Position numbers and translations under genes: made by a program. The notes below the pieces were generated by a model that saw only the letters and a program-made list of their open reading frames with translations, made no database searches and was not told where the DNA came from. Source: an uncultured Odoribacter sp. (lineage in GTDB: Bacteria; Bacteroidota; Bacteroidia; Bacteroidales; Marinifilaceae). From it: a stretch of DNA of 48,585 nt. Location of the stretch: positions 1-48,585 of the forward strand of contig CAJURM010000021.1 in NCBI GenBank assembly GCA_910589025.1, given 5' to 3'. This document shows, one piece after another, positions 1-8,222 of this stretch (its first letter is position 1; the number at the start of each line of letters is the position of its first letter).

Positions 1-416
1 ACTTGTAGCCTTACACTGACATTCCCTTCCGAGATACTGTTACGCATCACATACATCCCGTTTACTTTCCCTCCGTTGGTACCGACCATATAGGCGTAGC
101 CTCCTCCTTCATTCCCGACACCGGGAGTCAATACATGCCCGGAAGACGAAAGGTAGGCATGTTGCCAGGGATTCTCCAGTCCCCGTTTCTTGAACTTAAA
201 GAAGACCCAGGCGGCATCCCAGTTGAAGTCATCGCGCCAGGAGTTGTCCCAGAGGAGATTGACTTCAATAACCGCCGTATCACCGACAAAGCCCGTGACC
301 CGCGTCTTTCCGTCTACCCGGATGTTATTTGCTTTTAGTCCCGCTATCGTACACAACACCAATAGGACGGGCAATACCACTTGACACACACATACACATC
401 CAAATAATTTCTTCAT
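1..416 (-). CDS. Secreted FGE-family protein, N-terminal part (runs off window start)
   Basis: The reading frame opens at ATG 416 on the minus strand and stays open to base 1, so only about 138 residues are visible. It starts with a signal peptide of about 26 residues (MKKLF, a hydrophobic stretch, then LKA before NN). The next region reads NNIRVDGKTRVTG, then LLWDNSWRDDFNWDAAWVFF, and matches the N-terminal module of the genes at 21716, 43027 and 46049 in this window. In those paralogs the module precedes an FGE/SUMF1-like fold, so the same is expected beyond the edge. A longer overlapping frame (325-546 minus) reads the same DNA out of phase and is not the gene. The leader upstream is structured and resembles that of the 43027 gene. 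The product is probably exported or surface-exposed; its ligand is unknown. Confidence 0.85.
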   Translation of the reverse strand, partial: MKKLFGCVCVCQVVLPVLLVLCTIAGLKANNIRVDGKTRVTGFVGDTAVIEVNLLWDNSWRDDFNWDAAWVFFKFKKRGLENPWQHAYLSSSGHVLTPGVGNEGGGYAYMVGTNGGKVNGMYVMRNSISEGNVSVRLQ

Positions 417-465
417 TCGGAAAATTATTTAGCACCTTGAAAAGTCCCCCGAAAGGCTGGTTTAT

Positions 466-708
466 AAAATAAAGAAAGCGTGGGAACTTTAGTTTATCTA
501 ACAGAGGTATCGCCAAACACCCACATCGAAATAAACAGTTACCCACGCTTAGCCGGGTATATAGATGTGTATATACGGCAAACGCGAGCGTTTGTACTGC
601 TTATCCTTTCTTACTATAATTTGGTCGTTTTCAGAACAAGGATAAAGCTAAACGCTTTAAATTAAAATATGTCCGCTACGGAGAAATACACTTACTCCTG
701 TCGTAGCG
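466..708 (-). promoter_or_regulatory. Structured 5' leader with terminator-like hairpin
   Basis: Read on the minus strand, the leader begins with a hairpin of CGCTACG/CGTAGCG (708-702 with 680-674). Spaced blocks CTTG, GAAAAC, AAATT and TAAG follow (640-610). Next comes an inverted repeat: AAGCGTGGGTAACT (550-537) with AGTTCCCACGCTT (488-476), plus GTTTAT (536-531) with ATAAAC (497-492). The right arm runs into TCTTTATTTT, as in an intrinsic terminator, about 50 nt before the start codon. The same order of elements occurs before the 43027 gene with different but still pairing stem bases. I infer conditional termination; the signal is unknown. Confidence 0.55.
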
Positions 709-711
709 AGG

Positions 712-719
712 CAAAGGTA
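712..719 (-). promoter_or_regulatory. Putative -7 box for the minus-strand paralog
   Basis: TACCTTTG read on the minus strand matches the Bacteroidota TAnnTTTG -7 element and is followed by CC, as in the box upstream of the 43027 gene (TATCTTTGCC). No clear TTTG -33 element is seen at the right distance. Transcription from here would give a leader of roughly 290 nt before ATG 416. Confidence 0.5.
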
Positions 720-728
720 GGAAAAAAG

Positions 729-777
729 TTGAAGAGTTAAAGAGTTGAAAGGTTGAAAAGGGAACGCAACTCTTCAA
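729..777. repeat. 10-bp perfect inverted repeat
   Basis: TTGAAGAGTT (729-738) is repeated inverted as AACTCTTCAA (768-777), with a 29-nt spacer of GTTGAAA-like heptamers. A further imperfect inverted match to the spacer lies at about 1016-1033 (CTTTTCAACCCTTTCAA). Function unknown; it could be the edge of a small decayed repeat element. Confidence 0.45.
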
Positions 778-1324
778 TCTTTCTTCACTATTCCCCCTTC
801 CGAACACCACTTGCCCTTATAGAAACTGCCGTTACTCTTCCGTTTCAACTCCGAATCAACTCCGTTCTGGAACGGCGGAGAACGGGAAAAGATTCGTTCT
901 GCCAACGGATGTATGTAGAAGAAAGGCTATTGTATTATCCTGGAAAAAGTTTACTACACTAAAGACTAAACCTATTTCAGGAAACTACACTCCGCTTTTT
1001 CCATTTCCACTTTTTAACTTTTCAACCCTTTCAATATTTCATACTGCCGCCTCTAATGTGAAAATTCTGTAAAAAGTATAAAAATCGATATAAAATCTTT
1101 ATAAAGTGTATTTCAAAGTATTTTGTAAGCACTTTATAGAGGAAATATACAGGTTTTTATATGAGGAAAAGAATGGTTTTCGATACTTTCGCCGAGCGCA
1201 GAGCAAAAATGGAACAGAAGGCCTTTTCAGGGTTTTCGCTGTCGTTGCTCTGACGTTTCGCTATATCAACGCTGTATCAGAAACGCTTCAGAAGGCTTAC
1301 GGTTGGCTTGATGGATGCTTCTCC

Positions 1325-1357
1325 AAGCATACTGTAAGCATACTACAAGCATGCTGT
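1325..1357. repeat. Three tandem 11-bp repeats upstream of rpsL
   Basis: AAGCATACTGT, AAGCATACTAC and AAGCATGCTGT follow one another without a gap. GCTGTATC also recurs at 1271-1278, 1353-1360 and 1364-1371, and GCGAAAC occurs twice at about 1373-1389. The cluster lies 120-230 bp upstream of the rpsL promoter, where regulator binding sites would be placed, but no known motif is recognised. Confidence 0.5.
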
Positions 1358-1473
1358 ATCGAAGCTGTATCAGCGAAACCCCAGCGAAACTATGGCAAAA
1401 CCCATGATAAGAGTATAATAAAAGGTAACCTGCTGACAGTCTTGTCCTTTTTTTACAAAAAAAGATGTAAATG

Positions 1474-1505
1474 TTTGGTGGTTAGGAAAAGAGTAGCTAC
1501 ATTTG
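1474..1505 (+). promoter_or_regulatory. Promoter of the ribosomal superoperon
   Basis: TTTG at 1474-1477 (-33) and TACATTTG at 1498-1505 (-7), 20 bp apart, match the Bacteroidota consensus. Transcription should begin near 1511, leaving a leader of about 37 nt before the rpsL start at 1548. Confidence 0.8.
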
Positions 1506-1547
1506 CACTCCAATTTGAATAAAAGTATACTAATTAAAACTATTGTA

Positions 1548-1952
1548 ATGCCTACTATTCAACAGTTAGTAAGAAAAGGAAGAACGAAAATTCAGGACAA
1601 GAGTAAAGCTCCTGCCTTGGATTCCTGTCCGCAGAGACGCGGTGTTTGTGTACGCGTTTACACAACGACTCCGAAAAAACCGAATTCAGCCATGAGAAAA
1701 GTGGCTCGTGTGAGATTAACCAACGGAAAAGAAGTGAATGCTTACATTCCGGGAGAAGGACACAATTTGCAGGAACACTCCATCGTAATGATACGTGGCG
1801 GTCGTGTGAAAGACCTTCCGGGGGTTCGTTATCACTTGGTTCGCGGGACTTTGGATGCTGCCGGAGTTGCGGAAAGAAAACAAGGACGTTCTAAGTACGG
1901 TACGAAGAGACCGAAGCCGGGTCAGGCTGCGCCTGCAAAAGGTAAAAAGTAA
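1548..1952 (+). CDS. rpsL: 30S ribosomal protein S12
   Basis: S12 sits at the interface side of the 30S subunit by the decoding centre and helps monitor codon-anticodon pairing. The protein starts at MPTIQQLVRKGR (ATG 1548) and has 134 residues. An in-frame upstream start at 1503 would add 15 unrelated residues and overlap the promoter, so it is rejected. The loop TTPKKPNSA (residues 40-48) and the segment GGRVKDLPG (84-92) are intact. The lysines there (K43/K44, K88) and P91 are the usual residues at positions where streptomycin-resistance changes occur, so this is a wild-type-like allele. D89 is the expected methylthiolation site. First gene of the superoperon. Confidence 0.97.
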   Translation: MPTIQQLVRKGRTKIQDKSKAPALDSCPQRRGVCVRVYTTTPKKPNSAMRKVARVRLTNGKEVNAYIPGEGHNLQEHSIVMIRGGRVKDLPGVRYHLVRGTLDAAGVAERKQGRSKYGTKRPKPGQAAPAKGKK

Positions 1953-2072
1953 AAATGAGTGATTAACAGGAATTGTGTTTATGGGTTGTTCCCGGAAAGT
2001 TGAGTAAATGGTTGGGAAACCGTTGAAGACAAAGAAGGACAGCTGATCGAACGAATTCGTAAACTGAAAGAA

Positions 2073-2552
2073 ATGAGAAAGACTAAACCGAAGAAAAGAA
2101 TCCTGTTGCCGGATCCGAAATTCAACGACGTACTGGTAACCCGATTTGTGAACGATTTGATGATCGATGGCAAAAAAAATATTGCCTATGGCATTTTCTA
2201 TGCTGCATTGGATATTGTAGAAGAGAAAATGGCTCAGAAAGAAGAGAAATCCGCATTGGATATCTGGAAACAAGCATTGGAGAACATTACTCCCCAGGTG
2301 GAAGTAAAGAGTCGCCGCGTAGGTGGTGCTACTTTTCAGGTGCCGATGGAAATCAATCCGAATCGCAAACGGGCTATTTCCGTTAAAAATATGATTTTCT
2401 TCTCCCGTAAGAGAAGTGGCAAAAACATGGCAGAAAAATTGGCTGCCGAGATTATGGCCGCTTACAAGGAAGAAGGAGCCGCTTTCAAGAAGAAAGAAGA
2501 TACGCACCGTATGGCGGAAGCCAACCGGGCGTTTGCACATTTTAGATTTTAA
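2073..2552 (+). CDS. rpsG: 30S ribosomal protein S7
   Basis: S7 starts assembly of the 30S head by binding the 3' major domain of 16S rRNA and lines the E and P sites. The 159-residue product begins MRKTKPKKR and contains VKSRRVGGATFQVP and the terminal RMAEANRAFAHFRF, all typical of Bacteroidota S7. A 120-nt spacer separates it from rpsL, with no recognisable terminator or promoter. It lies 18 nt before fusA. In other bacteria S7 represses its own operon by translational feedback; no such site is identified here. Confidence 0.96.
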   Translation: MRKTKPKKRILLPDPKFNDVLVTRFVNDLMIDGKKNIAYGIFYAALDIVEEKMAQKEEKSALDIWKQALENITPQVEVKSRRVGGATFQVPMEINPNRKRAISVKNMIFFSRKRSGKNMAEKLAAEIMAAYKEEGAAFKKKEDTHRMAEANRAFAHFRF

Positions 2553-2570
2553 TCAGGAGGGACAGAATAA

Positions 2571-4673
2571 ATGGCAAAGAGAGATTTACATTATACAAGA
2601 AACATCGGTATCATGGCTCACATTGATGCCGGTAAGACAACGACGACCGAGCGTATCCTGTATTTCACCGGAGTAAACCACAAAATCGGGGAAACTCACG
2701 ATGGTACGGCTACTATGGACTGGATGGTGCAGGAGCAGGAGAGAGGTATCACCATTACTTCCGCTGCTACGACCTGTTTCTGGAAATATCAGGGAAATGA
2801 CTATAAAATCAACATCATTGATACCCCGGGACACGTGGATTTTACCGTTGAGGTAGAGCGTTCTTTGCGTGTATTGGACGGTGCTGTGGCATTGTTCTGT
2901 GCCGTGGGTGGTGTTGAAGCTCAGTCTGAAACCGTGTGGCGTCAGGCTAACAAATACGGTGTGCCGAGAATCGCTTTCGTCAATAAGATGGACCGTTCCG
3001 GTGCCGACTTTTTCAAAGCTGTACGCGAAATCAAAGAGAAATTGGGTGCAAATCCTGTGCCTTTGGTTCTTCCGATTGGTGCAGAAGAAAACTACCAGGG
3101 TATCATCGACTTGGTAGAAATGAAAGCATACGTTTGGGAAAACGGAGCTTTGGAAGCTACGATAAAGGATATTCCCGAAAACATGAAAGCAGAAGCCCAG
3201 GAATGGAGAGAAAAACTGGTGGAAGCTGCTGCCGTTCAGGACGAAGCTTTGATGGAACGTTTCTTCGAAGATCCGGATTCCATCACGGTGGAAGATTTGA
3301 AGGCTGTTATCCGTAAGGCAGTAATCGCTATGGACTTCTGTCCGGTGATGTGCGGCTCTTCTTTCAAGAATAAAGGTGTACAGAATCTGTTGGATGCTGT
3401 TATCGCTTACCTGCCGCATCCGCTGGATATTCCGAACAGCAAGGGTACGGATCCGCGCACGGGAGAGGATGTTCATTTCCCGGTTGACCCGGAAGCTCCG
3501 CTGTCGGCATTGGCATTTAAGATTGCTACCGACCCGTTTGTAGGCCGTTTGTGCTACACCCGTATCTATTCCGGTAAGATTGAAGCCGGTTCTTACGTTT
3601 ACAATCCGCGTACCGACAAGAAAGAACGTATTTCCCGTTTGTTCCAGATGCACTCGAACAAACAACAGCCGAAAGACGTGCTGGAAGCAGGGGATATCTG
3701 CGCTTGCGTAGGATTCAAGGATATTCGTACCGGTGATACCTTATGTTCCGAAGAAAAACCGATTGTACTGGAAAGTATGACCTTCCCGGAACCTGTGATT
3801 GGTATCGCAATCGAACCTCTGACACAGAAAGATACAGATAAATTGGGTATGGCTTTGGCTAAATTGGCTGAAGAAGACCCGACATTCCGTGTAAAAACCG
3901 ATGAAGATTCCGGTCAGACCGTGATCAGCGGTATGGGTGAGCTTCACCTGGATATTATCCTTGACCGTTTGCGTCGTGAATTCAAAGTGGAATGTAACCA
4001 GGGTGCACCCCAGGTGGCTTACAAGGAAGCTATTACGCAGCCTGTTGAACACCGTCATGTATTCAAGAAACAGACCGGTGGTCGTGGTAAGTTCGCTGAC
4101 ATCATCTTCCGCATGGAACCTGCTGAAGAAGGTAAGGAAGGCCTGACTTTCGTTAATGAAGTGAAAGGGGGTAACATTCCGAAAGAGTTTATTCCTTCTG
4201 TTGAAAAAGGTTTCAAAGAAGCAATGGAAAACGGTGTATTGGCCGGCTATCCGTTGGAAGCTCTGAAGATCACCTTGATAGACGGTTCTTTCCACCCGGT
4301 AGACTCCGATGCGCTGTCCTTTGAAATGGCTGCCAAAATCGGTTACAAGGAAGCTGCTCAGAAAGCGAAACCGGTATTGTTGGAGCCGATTATGAAACTG
4401 GAAGTTGTGACTCCGGAAGATTATATGGGAGACATCATCGCCGACCTGAACCGTCGTCGCGGACAGGTGGAAGGTATGGAATCCCGTACCGGTGCCCGTG
4501 TTATTGAAGCCAAAGTGCCGCTGTCAGAACAGTTCGGTTATGTGACGGTTTTGAGAACACTGTCTTCCGGTCGTGCAAGTTCTTCTATGGAATTCTCTCA
4601 CTATGCTGAAGTTCCGAAGAACATCGCCAAGGAAGTGGTAGAGAAAAATAACGGAAGAGTAGAATTAGTATAA
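2571..4673 (+). CDS. fusA: Elongation factor G
   Basis: EF-G is the GTPase that moves tRNAs and mRNA through the ribosome and helps recycle ribosomes. The 700 residues begin MAKRDLHYTRNIGI. The G1 loop AHIDAGKTTTTER is at 16-28, followed by ERGITITSAATT (switch II approach), DTPGHVDFTVEVE (G3) and NKMDRSGADF (G4). Domains II to V follow, with the domain IV/V segments GYPLEALKITLIDGSFH and EPIMKLEVVTPEDYMGD. Length and motifs are those of a full translocase. A GGAGG-like run (AGGAGGGAC) lies upstream of the ATG, unusual for this genome. It completes the str cluster; tuf does not follow. Confidence 0.97.
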   Translation: MAKRDLHYTRNIGIMAHIDAGKTTTTERILYFTGVNHKIGETHDGTATMDWMVQEQERGITITSAATTCFWKYQGNDYKINIIDTPGHVDFTVEVERSLRVLDGAVALFCAVGGVEAQSETVWRQANKYGVPRIAFVNKMDRSGADFFKAVREIKEKLGANPVPLVLPIGAEENYQGIIDLVEMKAYVWENGALEATIKDIPENMKAEAQEWREKLVEAAAVQDEALMERFFEDPDSITVEDLKAVIRKAVIAMDFCPVMCGSSFKNKGVQNLLDAVIAYLPHPLDIPNSKGTDPRTGEDVHFPVDPEAPLSALAFKIATDPFVGRLCYTRIYSGKIEAGSYVYNPRTDKKERISRLFQMHSNKQQPKDVLEAGDICACVGFKDIRTGDTLCSEEKPIVLESMTFPEPVIGIAIEPLTQKDTDKLGMALAKLAEEDPTFRVKTDEDSGQTVISGMGELHLDIILDRLRREFKVECNQGAPQVAYKEAITQPVEHRHVFKKQTGGRGKFADIIFRMEPAEEGKEGLTFVNEVKGGNIPKEFIPSVEKGFKEAMENGVLAGYPLEALKITLIDGSFHPVDSDALSFEMAAKIGYKEAAQKAKPVLLEPIMKLEVVTPEDYMGDIIADLNRRRGQVEGMESRTGARVIEAKVPLSEQFGYVTVLRTLSSGRASSSMEFSHYAEVPKNIAKEVVEKNNGRVELV

Positions 4674-4679
4674 TTTAAT

Positions 4680-4706
4680 GCCGGAAGGGGGGATCCCCTT
4701 TCCGGC
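4680..4706 (+). terminator. Hairpin between fusA and rpsJ (attenuator or processing site)
   Basis: GCCGGAAGGGG pairs with CCCCTTTCCGGC around a GGAT loop with one bulged base. There is no T-tract (CGCTTAGAC follows), so it is a weak terminator at best. It marks the join between the str and S10 gene groups and may act in partial termination or RNA processing. Confidence 0.5.
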
Positions 4707-4729
4707 CGCTTAGACAAATAAATAAAACA

Positions 4730-5035
4730 ATGAGCCAAAAAATCAGAATTAAGTTGAAATCTTACGATCACAACTTAGTAGACAAGTCGGCAGAAAAGAT
4801 TGTTAAGACAGTAAAGGCTACCGGTGCAGTGGTGAGCGGACCGATTCCGCTTCCTACCCACAAAGGGATTTTTACTGTGAACCGCTCAACTTTCGTAAAC
4901 AAGAAGAGCCGTGAACAATTCTTGGTATGCACATTCAAAAGATTGATTGATATCTACAGCTCAACGGCTGGAACTATCGACGCTCTGATGAAACTTGAAT
5001 TACCGAGTGGTGTGGAAGTAGAGATTAAAGTGTGA
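4730..5035 (+). CDS. rpsJ: 30S ribosomal protein S10
   Basis: S10 belongs to the 30S head and, as NusE, also joins NusB in antitermination complexes on rRNA transcripts. The 101-residue protein has the family core KATGAVVSGPIPLPTHKG and the C-terminal half RLIDIYSSTAGTIDALMKLE. It is the first gene of the S10 group and is separated from fusA by a 56-nt spacer holding a strong hairpin. No separate promoter is evident. Confidence 0.96.
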   Translation: MSQKIRIKLKSYDHNLVDKSAEKIVKTVKATGAVVSGPIPLPTHKGIFTVNRSTFVNKKSREQFLVCTFKRLIDIYSSTAGTIDALMKLELPSGVEVEIKV

Positions 5036-5095
5036 TAATGGCGAAACCCTATGTCGTTATCAGAATGTAAACCTATTAAAAAGTAAAAAAAGAAA

Positions 5096-5713
5096 ATGCC
5101 AGGTTTAATTGGAAAAAAAGTCGGAATGACTTCCGTATTCAGTGTCGAGGGGAAAAGTATCCCATGCACTGTGATTGAGTGCGGTCCATGTGTTGTAACC
5201 CAGGTTAAAACGAAAGAGACCGACGGTTACGAAGCACTTCAGTTGGGTTTTGATGAAACAAACGAAAAACACACAACGAAGCCGCTAAGTGGACACTTTA
5301 AAAAGGCAGGCACAACTCCGAAAAGGAAGCTCGTAGAGTTTTCAGGATTTGAGACTGAGCACAAGTTAGGCGATGTATTGGATGTAACACTCTTCGAAGA
5401 CGCAGCTTTCGTGGATGTTGTCGGAACTACGAAGGGAAAAGGATTCCAGGGCGTTGTGAAACGTCACGGATTTGCCGGAGTAGGAGAAGCAACCCACGGT
5501 CAGCACAACCGCCAGAGAAAACCGGGATCAATCGGAGCATGTTCTACTCCGTCACGGGTATTCAAAGGCATGCGCATGGGTGGCCGTATGGGCGGCGACA
5601 GAGTTACTATCGCAAACTTGCAGGTTTTGAAAGTAATTCCTGAAAATAATTTGTTGTTGGTGAAAGGATCTATTCCCGGAACTAAAGGTTCATACGTAAT
5701 TATTGAGAAGTAA
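5096..5713 (+). CDS. rplC: 50S ribosomal protein L3
   Basis: L3 is one of the two proteins that start 50S assembly, and its long loop reaches toward the peptidyl transferase centre. The 205 residues start MPGLIGKKVGMTSVF. They include KGFQGVVKRHGFAGV and the loop region MRMGGRMGGDRVTIANLQV. The stop overlaps the start of rplD by one base (TAATG), so the two are probably translationally coupled. Confidence 0.96.
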   Translation: MPGLIGKKVGMTSVFSVEGKSIPCTVIECGPCVVTQVKTKETDGYEALQLGFDETNEKHTTKPLSGHFKKAGTTPKRKLVEFSGFETEHKLGDVLDVTLFEDAAFVDVVGTTKGKGFQGVVKRHGFAGVGEATHGQHNRQRKPGSIGACSTPSRVFKGMRMGGRMGGDRVTIANLQVLKVIPENNLLLVKGSIPGTKGSYVIIEK

Positions 5714-6345
5714 TGGAGTTAAGTGTATTAAACATTGCCGGAAAAGAAACAGGCAGAAAGATAGAGTTGAATGACGCTATCTTTGGAATTCAGCCTAACG
5801 AACACGCCATCTACCTTGACGTAAAACAGTATCTTGCCAATCAGCGGCAGGGCACTCACAAGTCAAAGCAGAGAAACGAGGTATCAGGTAGTACTGTAAA
5901 GCTGAAAAAGCAAAAAGGTACCGGAGGTGCACGTGCCGGGAGCATCAAGAACCCTGAGTTCAGAGGAGGAGGTAGAGTATTTGGTCCCGTACCGAGAGAC
6001 TACAGCTTCAAATTGAACAAAAAGCTTAAAAAATTGGCTCGTAAATCTGCATTAGCAGTGAAAGCCGGTGCAAACGCCGTAACGGTTGTTGAAGATTTCA
6101 GCTTTGAAGCACCGAAAACCAAACAGTTTGTTGCATTGGTAAACAATCTGAAACTAAACAATGGTAAATTGTTGCTGGTTTTGAGTGAATCAAACGAGAA
6201 TATATTATTATCGGCTCGCAACTTACAGAACGTGGAAATTAAAAGAGTCAGCGATTTATCAACTTACAACATCATGAGAGCTAAAAACCTCGTGCTGGTT
6301 GAAAGTTCTGTGAAGGGCCTGAATGAAATGTTCAATCTTAACTAA
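5713..6345 (+). CDS. rplD: 50S ribosomal protein L4
   Basis: L4 lines the polypeptide exit tunnel and, in gammaproteobacteria, represses the S10 operon. The 210 residues include the tunnel loop KQKGTGGARAGSIKNPEFRG (about 57-76), where macrolide-resistance changes map in other species; nothing unusual is seen in it. The protein ends in GLNEMFNL. The start overlaps the rplC stop by one base and rplW follows 11 nt later. Confidence 0.96.
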   Translation: MELSVLNIAGKETGRKIELNDAIFGIQPNEHAIYLDVKQYLANQRQGTHKSKQRNEVSGSTVKLKKQKGTGGARAGSIKNPEFRGGGRVFGPVPRDYSFKLNKKLKKLARKSALAVKAGANAVTVVEDFSFEAPKTKQFVALVNNLKLNNGKLLLVLSESNENILLSARNLQNVEIKRVSDLSTYNIMRAKNLVLVESSVKGLNEMFNLN

Positions 6346-6356
6346 TAGAAGAAGAG

Positions 6357-6647
6357 ATGGAAATTATATTGAAGCCCATTCTGACAGAAAAGATGTCAGC
6401 GCTGACCGACAAAGAGCACAAAGTGGCTTTTGTCGTAGCAAAAGATGCGAATAAGATAGAGATTAAGAAGGCAGTTGAAGAAATGTATGGAGTGAAAGTA
6501 ACGGCTGTAAACACACAGCGTTACCAGGGAACGGTGAAATCCCGTTATACGAAAGCCGGCGTGATTACCGGCCGTACCGCTTCATTCAAGAAAGCAATTG
6601 TAACCTTAGCAGAAGGTGATAGTATTGATTTTTTTAGCAATATTTAA
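6357..6647 (+). CDS. rplW: 50S ribosomal protein L23
   Basis: L23 lies at the tunnel exit and is the docking site for trigger factor and the signal recognition particle. The 96-residue sequence has ILKPILTEKMSALTDKE at the N-terminus and VEEMYGVKVTAVNTQRYQG in the middle, as usual for the family. The last five nt before rplB are intergenic. Confidence 0.95.
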   Translation: MEIILKPILTEKMSALTDKEHKVAFVVAKDANKIEIKKAVEEMYGVKVTAVNTQRYQGTVKSRYTKAGVITGRTASFKKAIVTLAEGDSIDFFSNI

Positions 6648-6652
6648 AGAAC

Positions 6653-7474
6653 ATGGCTGTAAGAAAATTAAATCCTGTAACTCCTGGTCAAAGACATAAG
6701 GTAGTGAATACCTTTGAACAGGTGACTACAGATAGACCTGAGAAATCATTGTTAAGACCCGTAAAGAAAACCGGAGGCCGTAACAATTCCGGTAAAATGA
6801 CAATGAGATATATAGGTGGAGGTCATAAACAAAAATACAGAGTAGTTGATTTCAAACGGGACAAAGACAATATTCCGGCAAAAGTTGCCTCTATTGAGTA
6901 TGACCCGAACAGAACTGCCCGTATTGCTTTGTTAGTGTATGCAGATGGGGAAAAACGTTACATCATCGCTCCCGTTGGTTTGGCTGTAGGCCAGACGCTG
7001 ATGAGCGGCCAGGGGGTAACTCCTGAAGTGGGTAACACCCTGTTCTTATCTGAAATCCCATTAGGTACTATCGTACATAACATTGAACTGAGACCGGGAC
7101 AGGGCGCAGTGATGGCTCGCAGCGCCGGTTCATTCGCTCAGTTGGTTGCAAGAGAAGGAAAATATGCTTCTATCAAGTTACCTTCGGGAGAAATCCGTAT
7201 GGTATTGATAACCTGTAAAGCCACCATCGGTACTGTATCCAATACAGACCATGCGCTGGAACGTTCAGGTAAAGCCGGTCGTACCCGTTGGTTGGGCCGT
7301 CGTCCCCGTGTACGCGGTGTGGTAATGAACCCGGTTGATCACCCGATGGGTGGTGGTGAAGGCCGTGCTTCAGGAGGTCACCCGAGATCACGTAAGGGCT
7401 TGTTGGCTAAGGGTTACAAGACCAGAGCTCCGAAGAAAGCTTCAAGTAAGTATATCGTAGAAAGAAGGAAATAA
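6653..7474 (+). CDS. rplB: 50S ribosomal protein L2
   Basis: L2 is a 23S rRNA-binding protein needed for subunit joining and close to the peptidyl transferase centre. The 273 residues carry KTGGRNNSGKMTMRYIGGGH near the N-terminus, and MNPVDHPMGGGEGRASGG near the C-terminus with the conserved histidine of the active-centre region. Full length for the family, ending in the basic KYIVERRK. Confidence 0.97.
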   Translation: MAVRKLNPVTPGQRHKVVNTFEQVTTDRPEKSLLRPVKKTGGRNNSGKMTMRYIGGGHKQKYRVVDFKRDKDNIPAKVASIEYDPNRTARIALLVYADGEKRYIIAPVGLAVGQTLMSGQGVTPEVGNTLFLSEIPLGTIVHNIELRPGQGAVMARSAGSFAQLVAREGKYASIKLPSGEIRMVLITCKATIGTVSNTDHALERSGKAGRTRWLGRRPRVRGVVMNPVDHPMGGGEGRASGGHPRSRKGLLAKGYKTRAPKKASSKYIVERRK

Positions 7475-7497
7475 TAACCGATTAATAGTTTAATGTT

Positions 7498-7761
7498 ATG
7501 AGTCGTTCGTTAAAAAAAGGCCCTTTTATAGATGTGAAGCTGGAGAAGAGAGTGTTGGCAATGAATGAGTCCAATAAAAAGTCGGTTGTTAAGACCTGGG
7601 CTCGCTACTCTATGATTTCTCCGGACTTTGTAGGCCATACTGTAGCTGTACATAACGGTAATAAATTTATTCCGGTTTACATCACCGAAAACATGGTGGG
7701 ACATAAACTGGGAGAATTTGCACCGACACGTACCTTTAGAGGTCATGCTAACAAGAAATAA
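7498..7761 (+). CDS. rpsS: 30S ribosomal protein S19
   Basis: S19 forms a head complex with S13 and contacts A-site tRNA and the subunit bridges. The 87-residue protein begins MSRSLKKGPFIDVKLEKRV and contains the family pattern ITENMVGHKLGEFAPTRTF before GHANKK. It follows rplB by 23 nt. Confidence 0.96.
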   Translation: MSRSLKKGPFIDVKLEKRVLAMNESNKKSVVKTWARYSMISPDFVGHTVAVHNGNKFIPVYITENMVGHKLGEFAPTRTFRGHANKK

Positions 7762-7797
7762 GCATGATGAAAGTTGAACCAATGAAGATGTATTAAA

Positions 7798-8217
7798 ATG
7801 GGTGCAAGAAAAAGATTAAGAGCAAATCAGATAAAGGAAGCCAAAAAGGAGAAGGCTTTTGCAAGTCTCCGGGGTTGTCCTTCGTCACCACAGAAAATGA
7901 GATTGGTGGCTGACTTGGTACGTGGAATGGACGTACAGAAAGCTTTGGATACACTGAAATTTTGTCCTCGCGAAGCTGCCCGTAAAGTAGAGAAACTGTT
8001 GCTTTCGGCTATTGCCAACTGGAGTGCCAAGAATGAAGGCAAACGCATTGACGATGCTGCTTTATATGTTAAAGAGATTTTCGTTGACGGAGCCGGCATT
8101 CTGAAAAGGCTGAGACCTGCGCCTCAGGGACGGGCACACCGGATCCGCAAGAGATCAAATCATGTGACAATTGTCTTGGGTAGCAAGACTGCTGTTGAAA
8201 ACGTAGTAAAAGAATAA
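7798..8217 (+). CDS. rplV: 50S ribosomal protein L22
   Basis: L22 has a beta-hairpin that reaches into the exit tunnel opposite L4. The 139-residue protein is longer than the 110-residue E. coli form because of a charged N-terminal extension (GARKRLRANQIKEAKKEK). The core has SPQKMRLVADLVRGMDVQKA. The hairpin region ILKRLRPAPQGRAHRIRKR is intact, without the insertions or deletions known from macrolide-resistant mutants. Confidence 0.95.
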   Translation: MGARKRLRANQIKEAKKEKAFASLRGCPSSPQKMRLVADLVRGMDVQKALDTLKFCPREAARKVEKLLLSAIANWSAKNEGKRIDDAALYVKEIFVDGAGILKRLRPAPQGRAHRIRKRSNHVTIVLGSKTAVENVVKE

Positions 8218-8222
8218 TTAGC

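Larger units (their letters stand above)
417..1473. other. Long divergent non-coding region
   Basis: About 1.06 kb separates the minus-strand paralog from the rpsL promoter and holds no convincing gene. It contains the minus-strand leader and its promoter (to 719), short inverted repeats at 552-579, 579-594 and 729-777, and a cluster of short direct repeats at 1271-1389. Open frames here (for example 753-962 and 1106-1522) have no recognisable product. Confidence 0.6.

Noticed and set aside
325..546. 73-residue minus-strand frame
   Set aside because: It overlaps the paralog starting at 416 in another frame and reads through the leader hairpin; the in-phase frame has the signal peptide and family similarity.
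1106..1522. 138-residue open frame upstream of rpsL
   Set aside because: No recognisable domain; it is rich in direct repeats and runs through the rpsL promoter.
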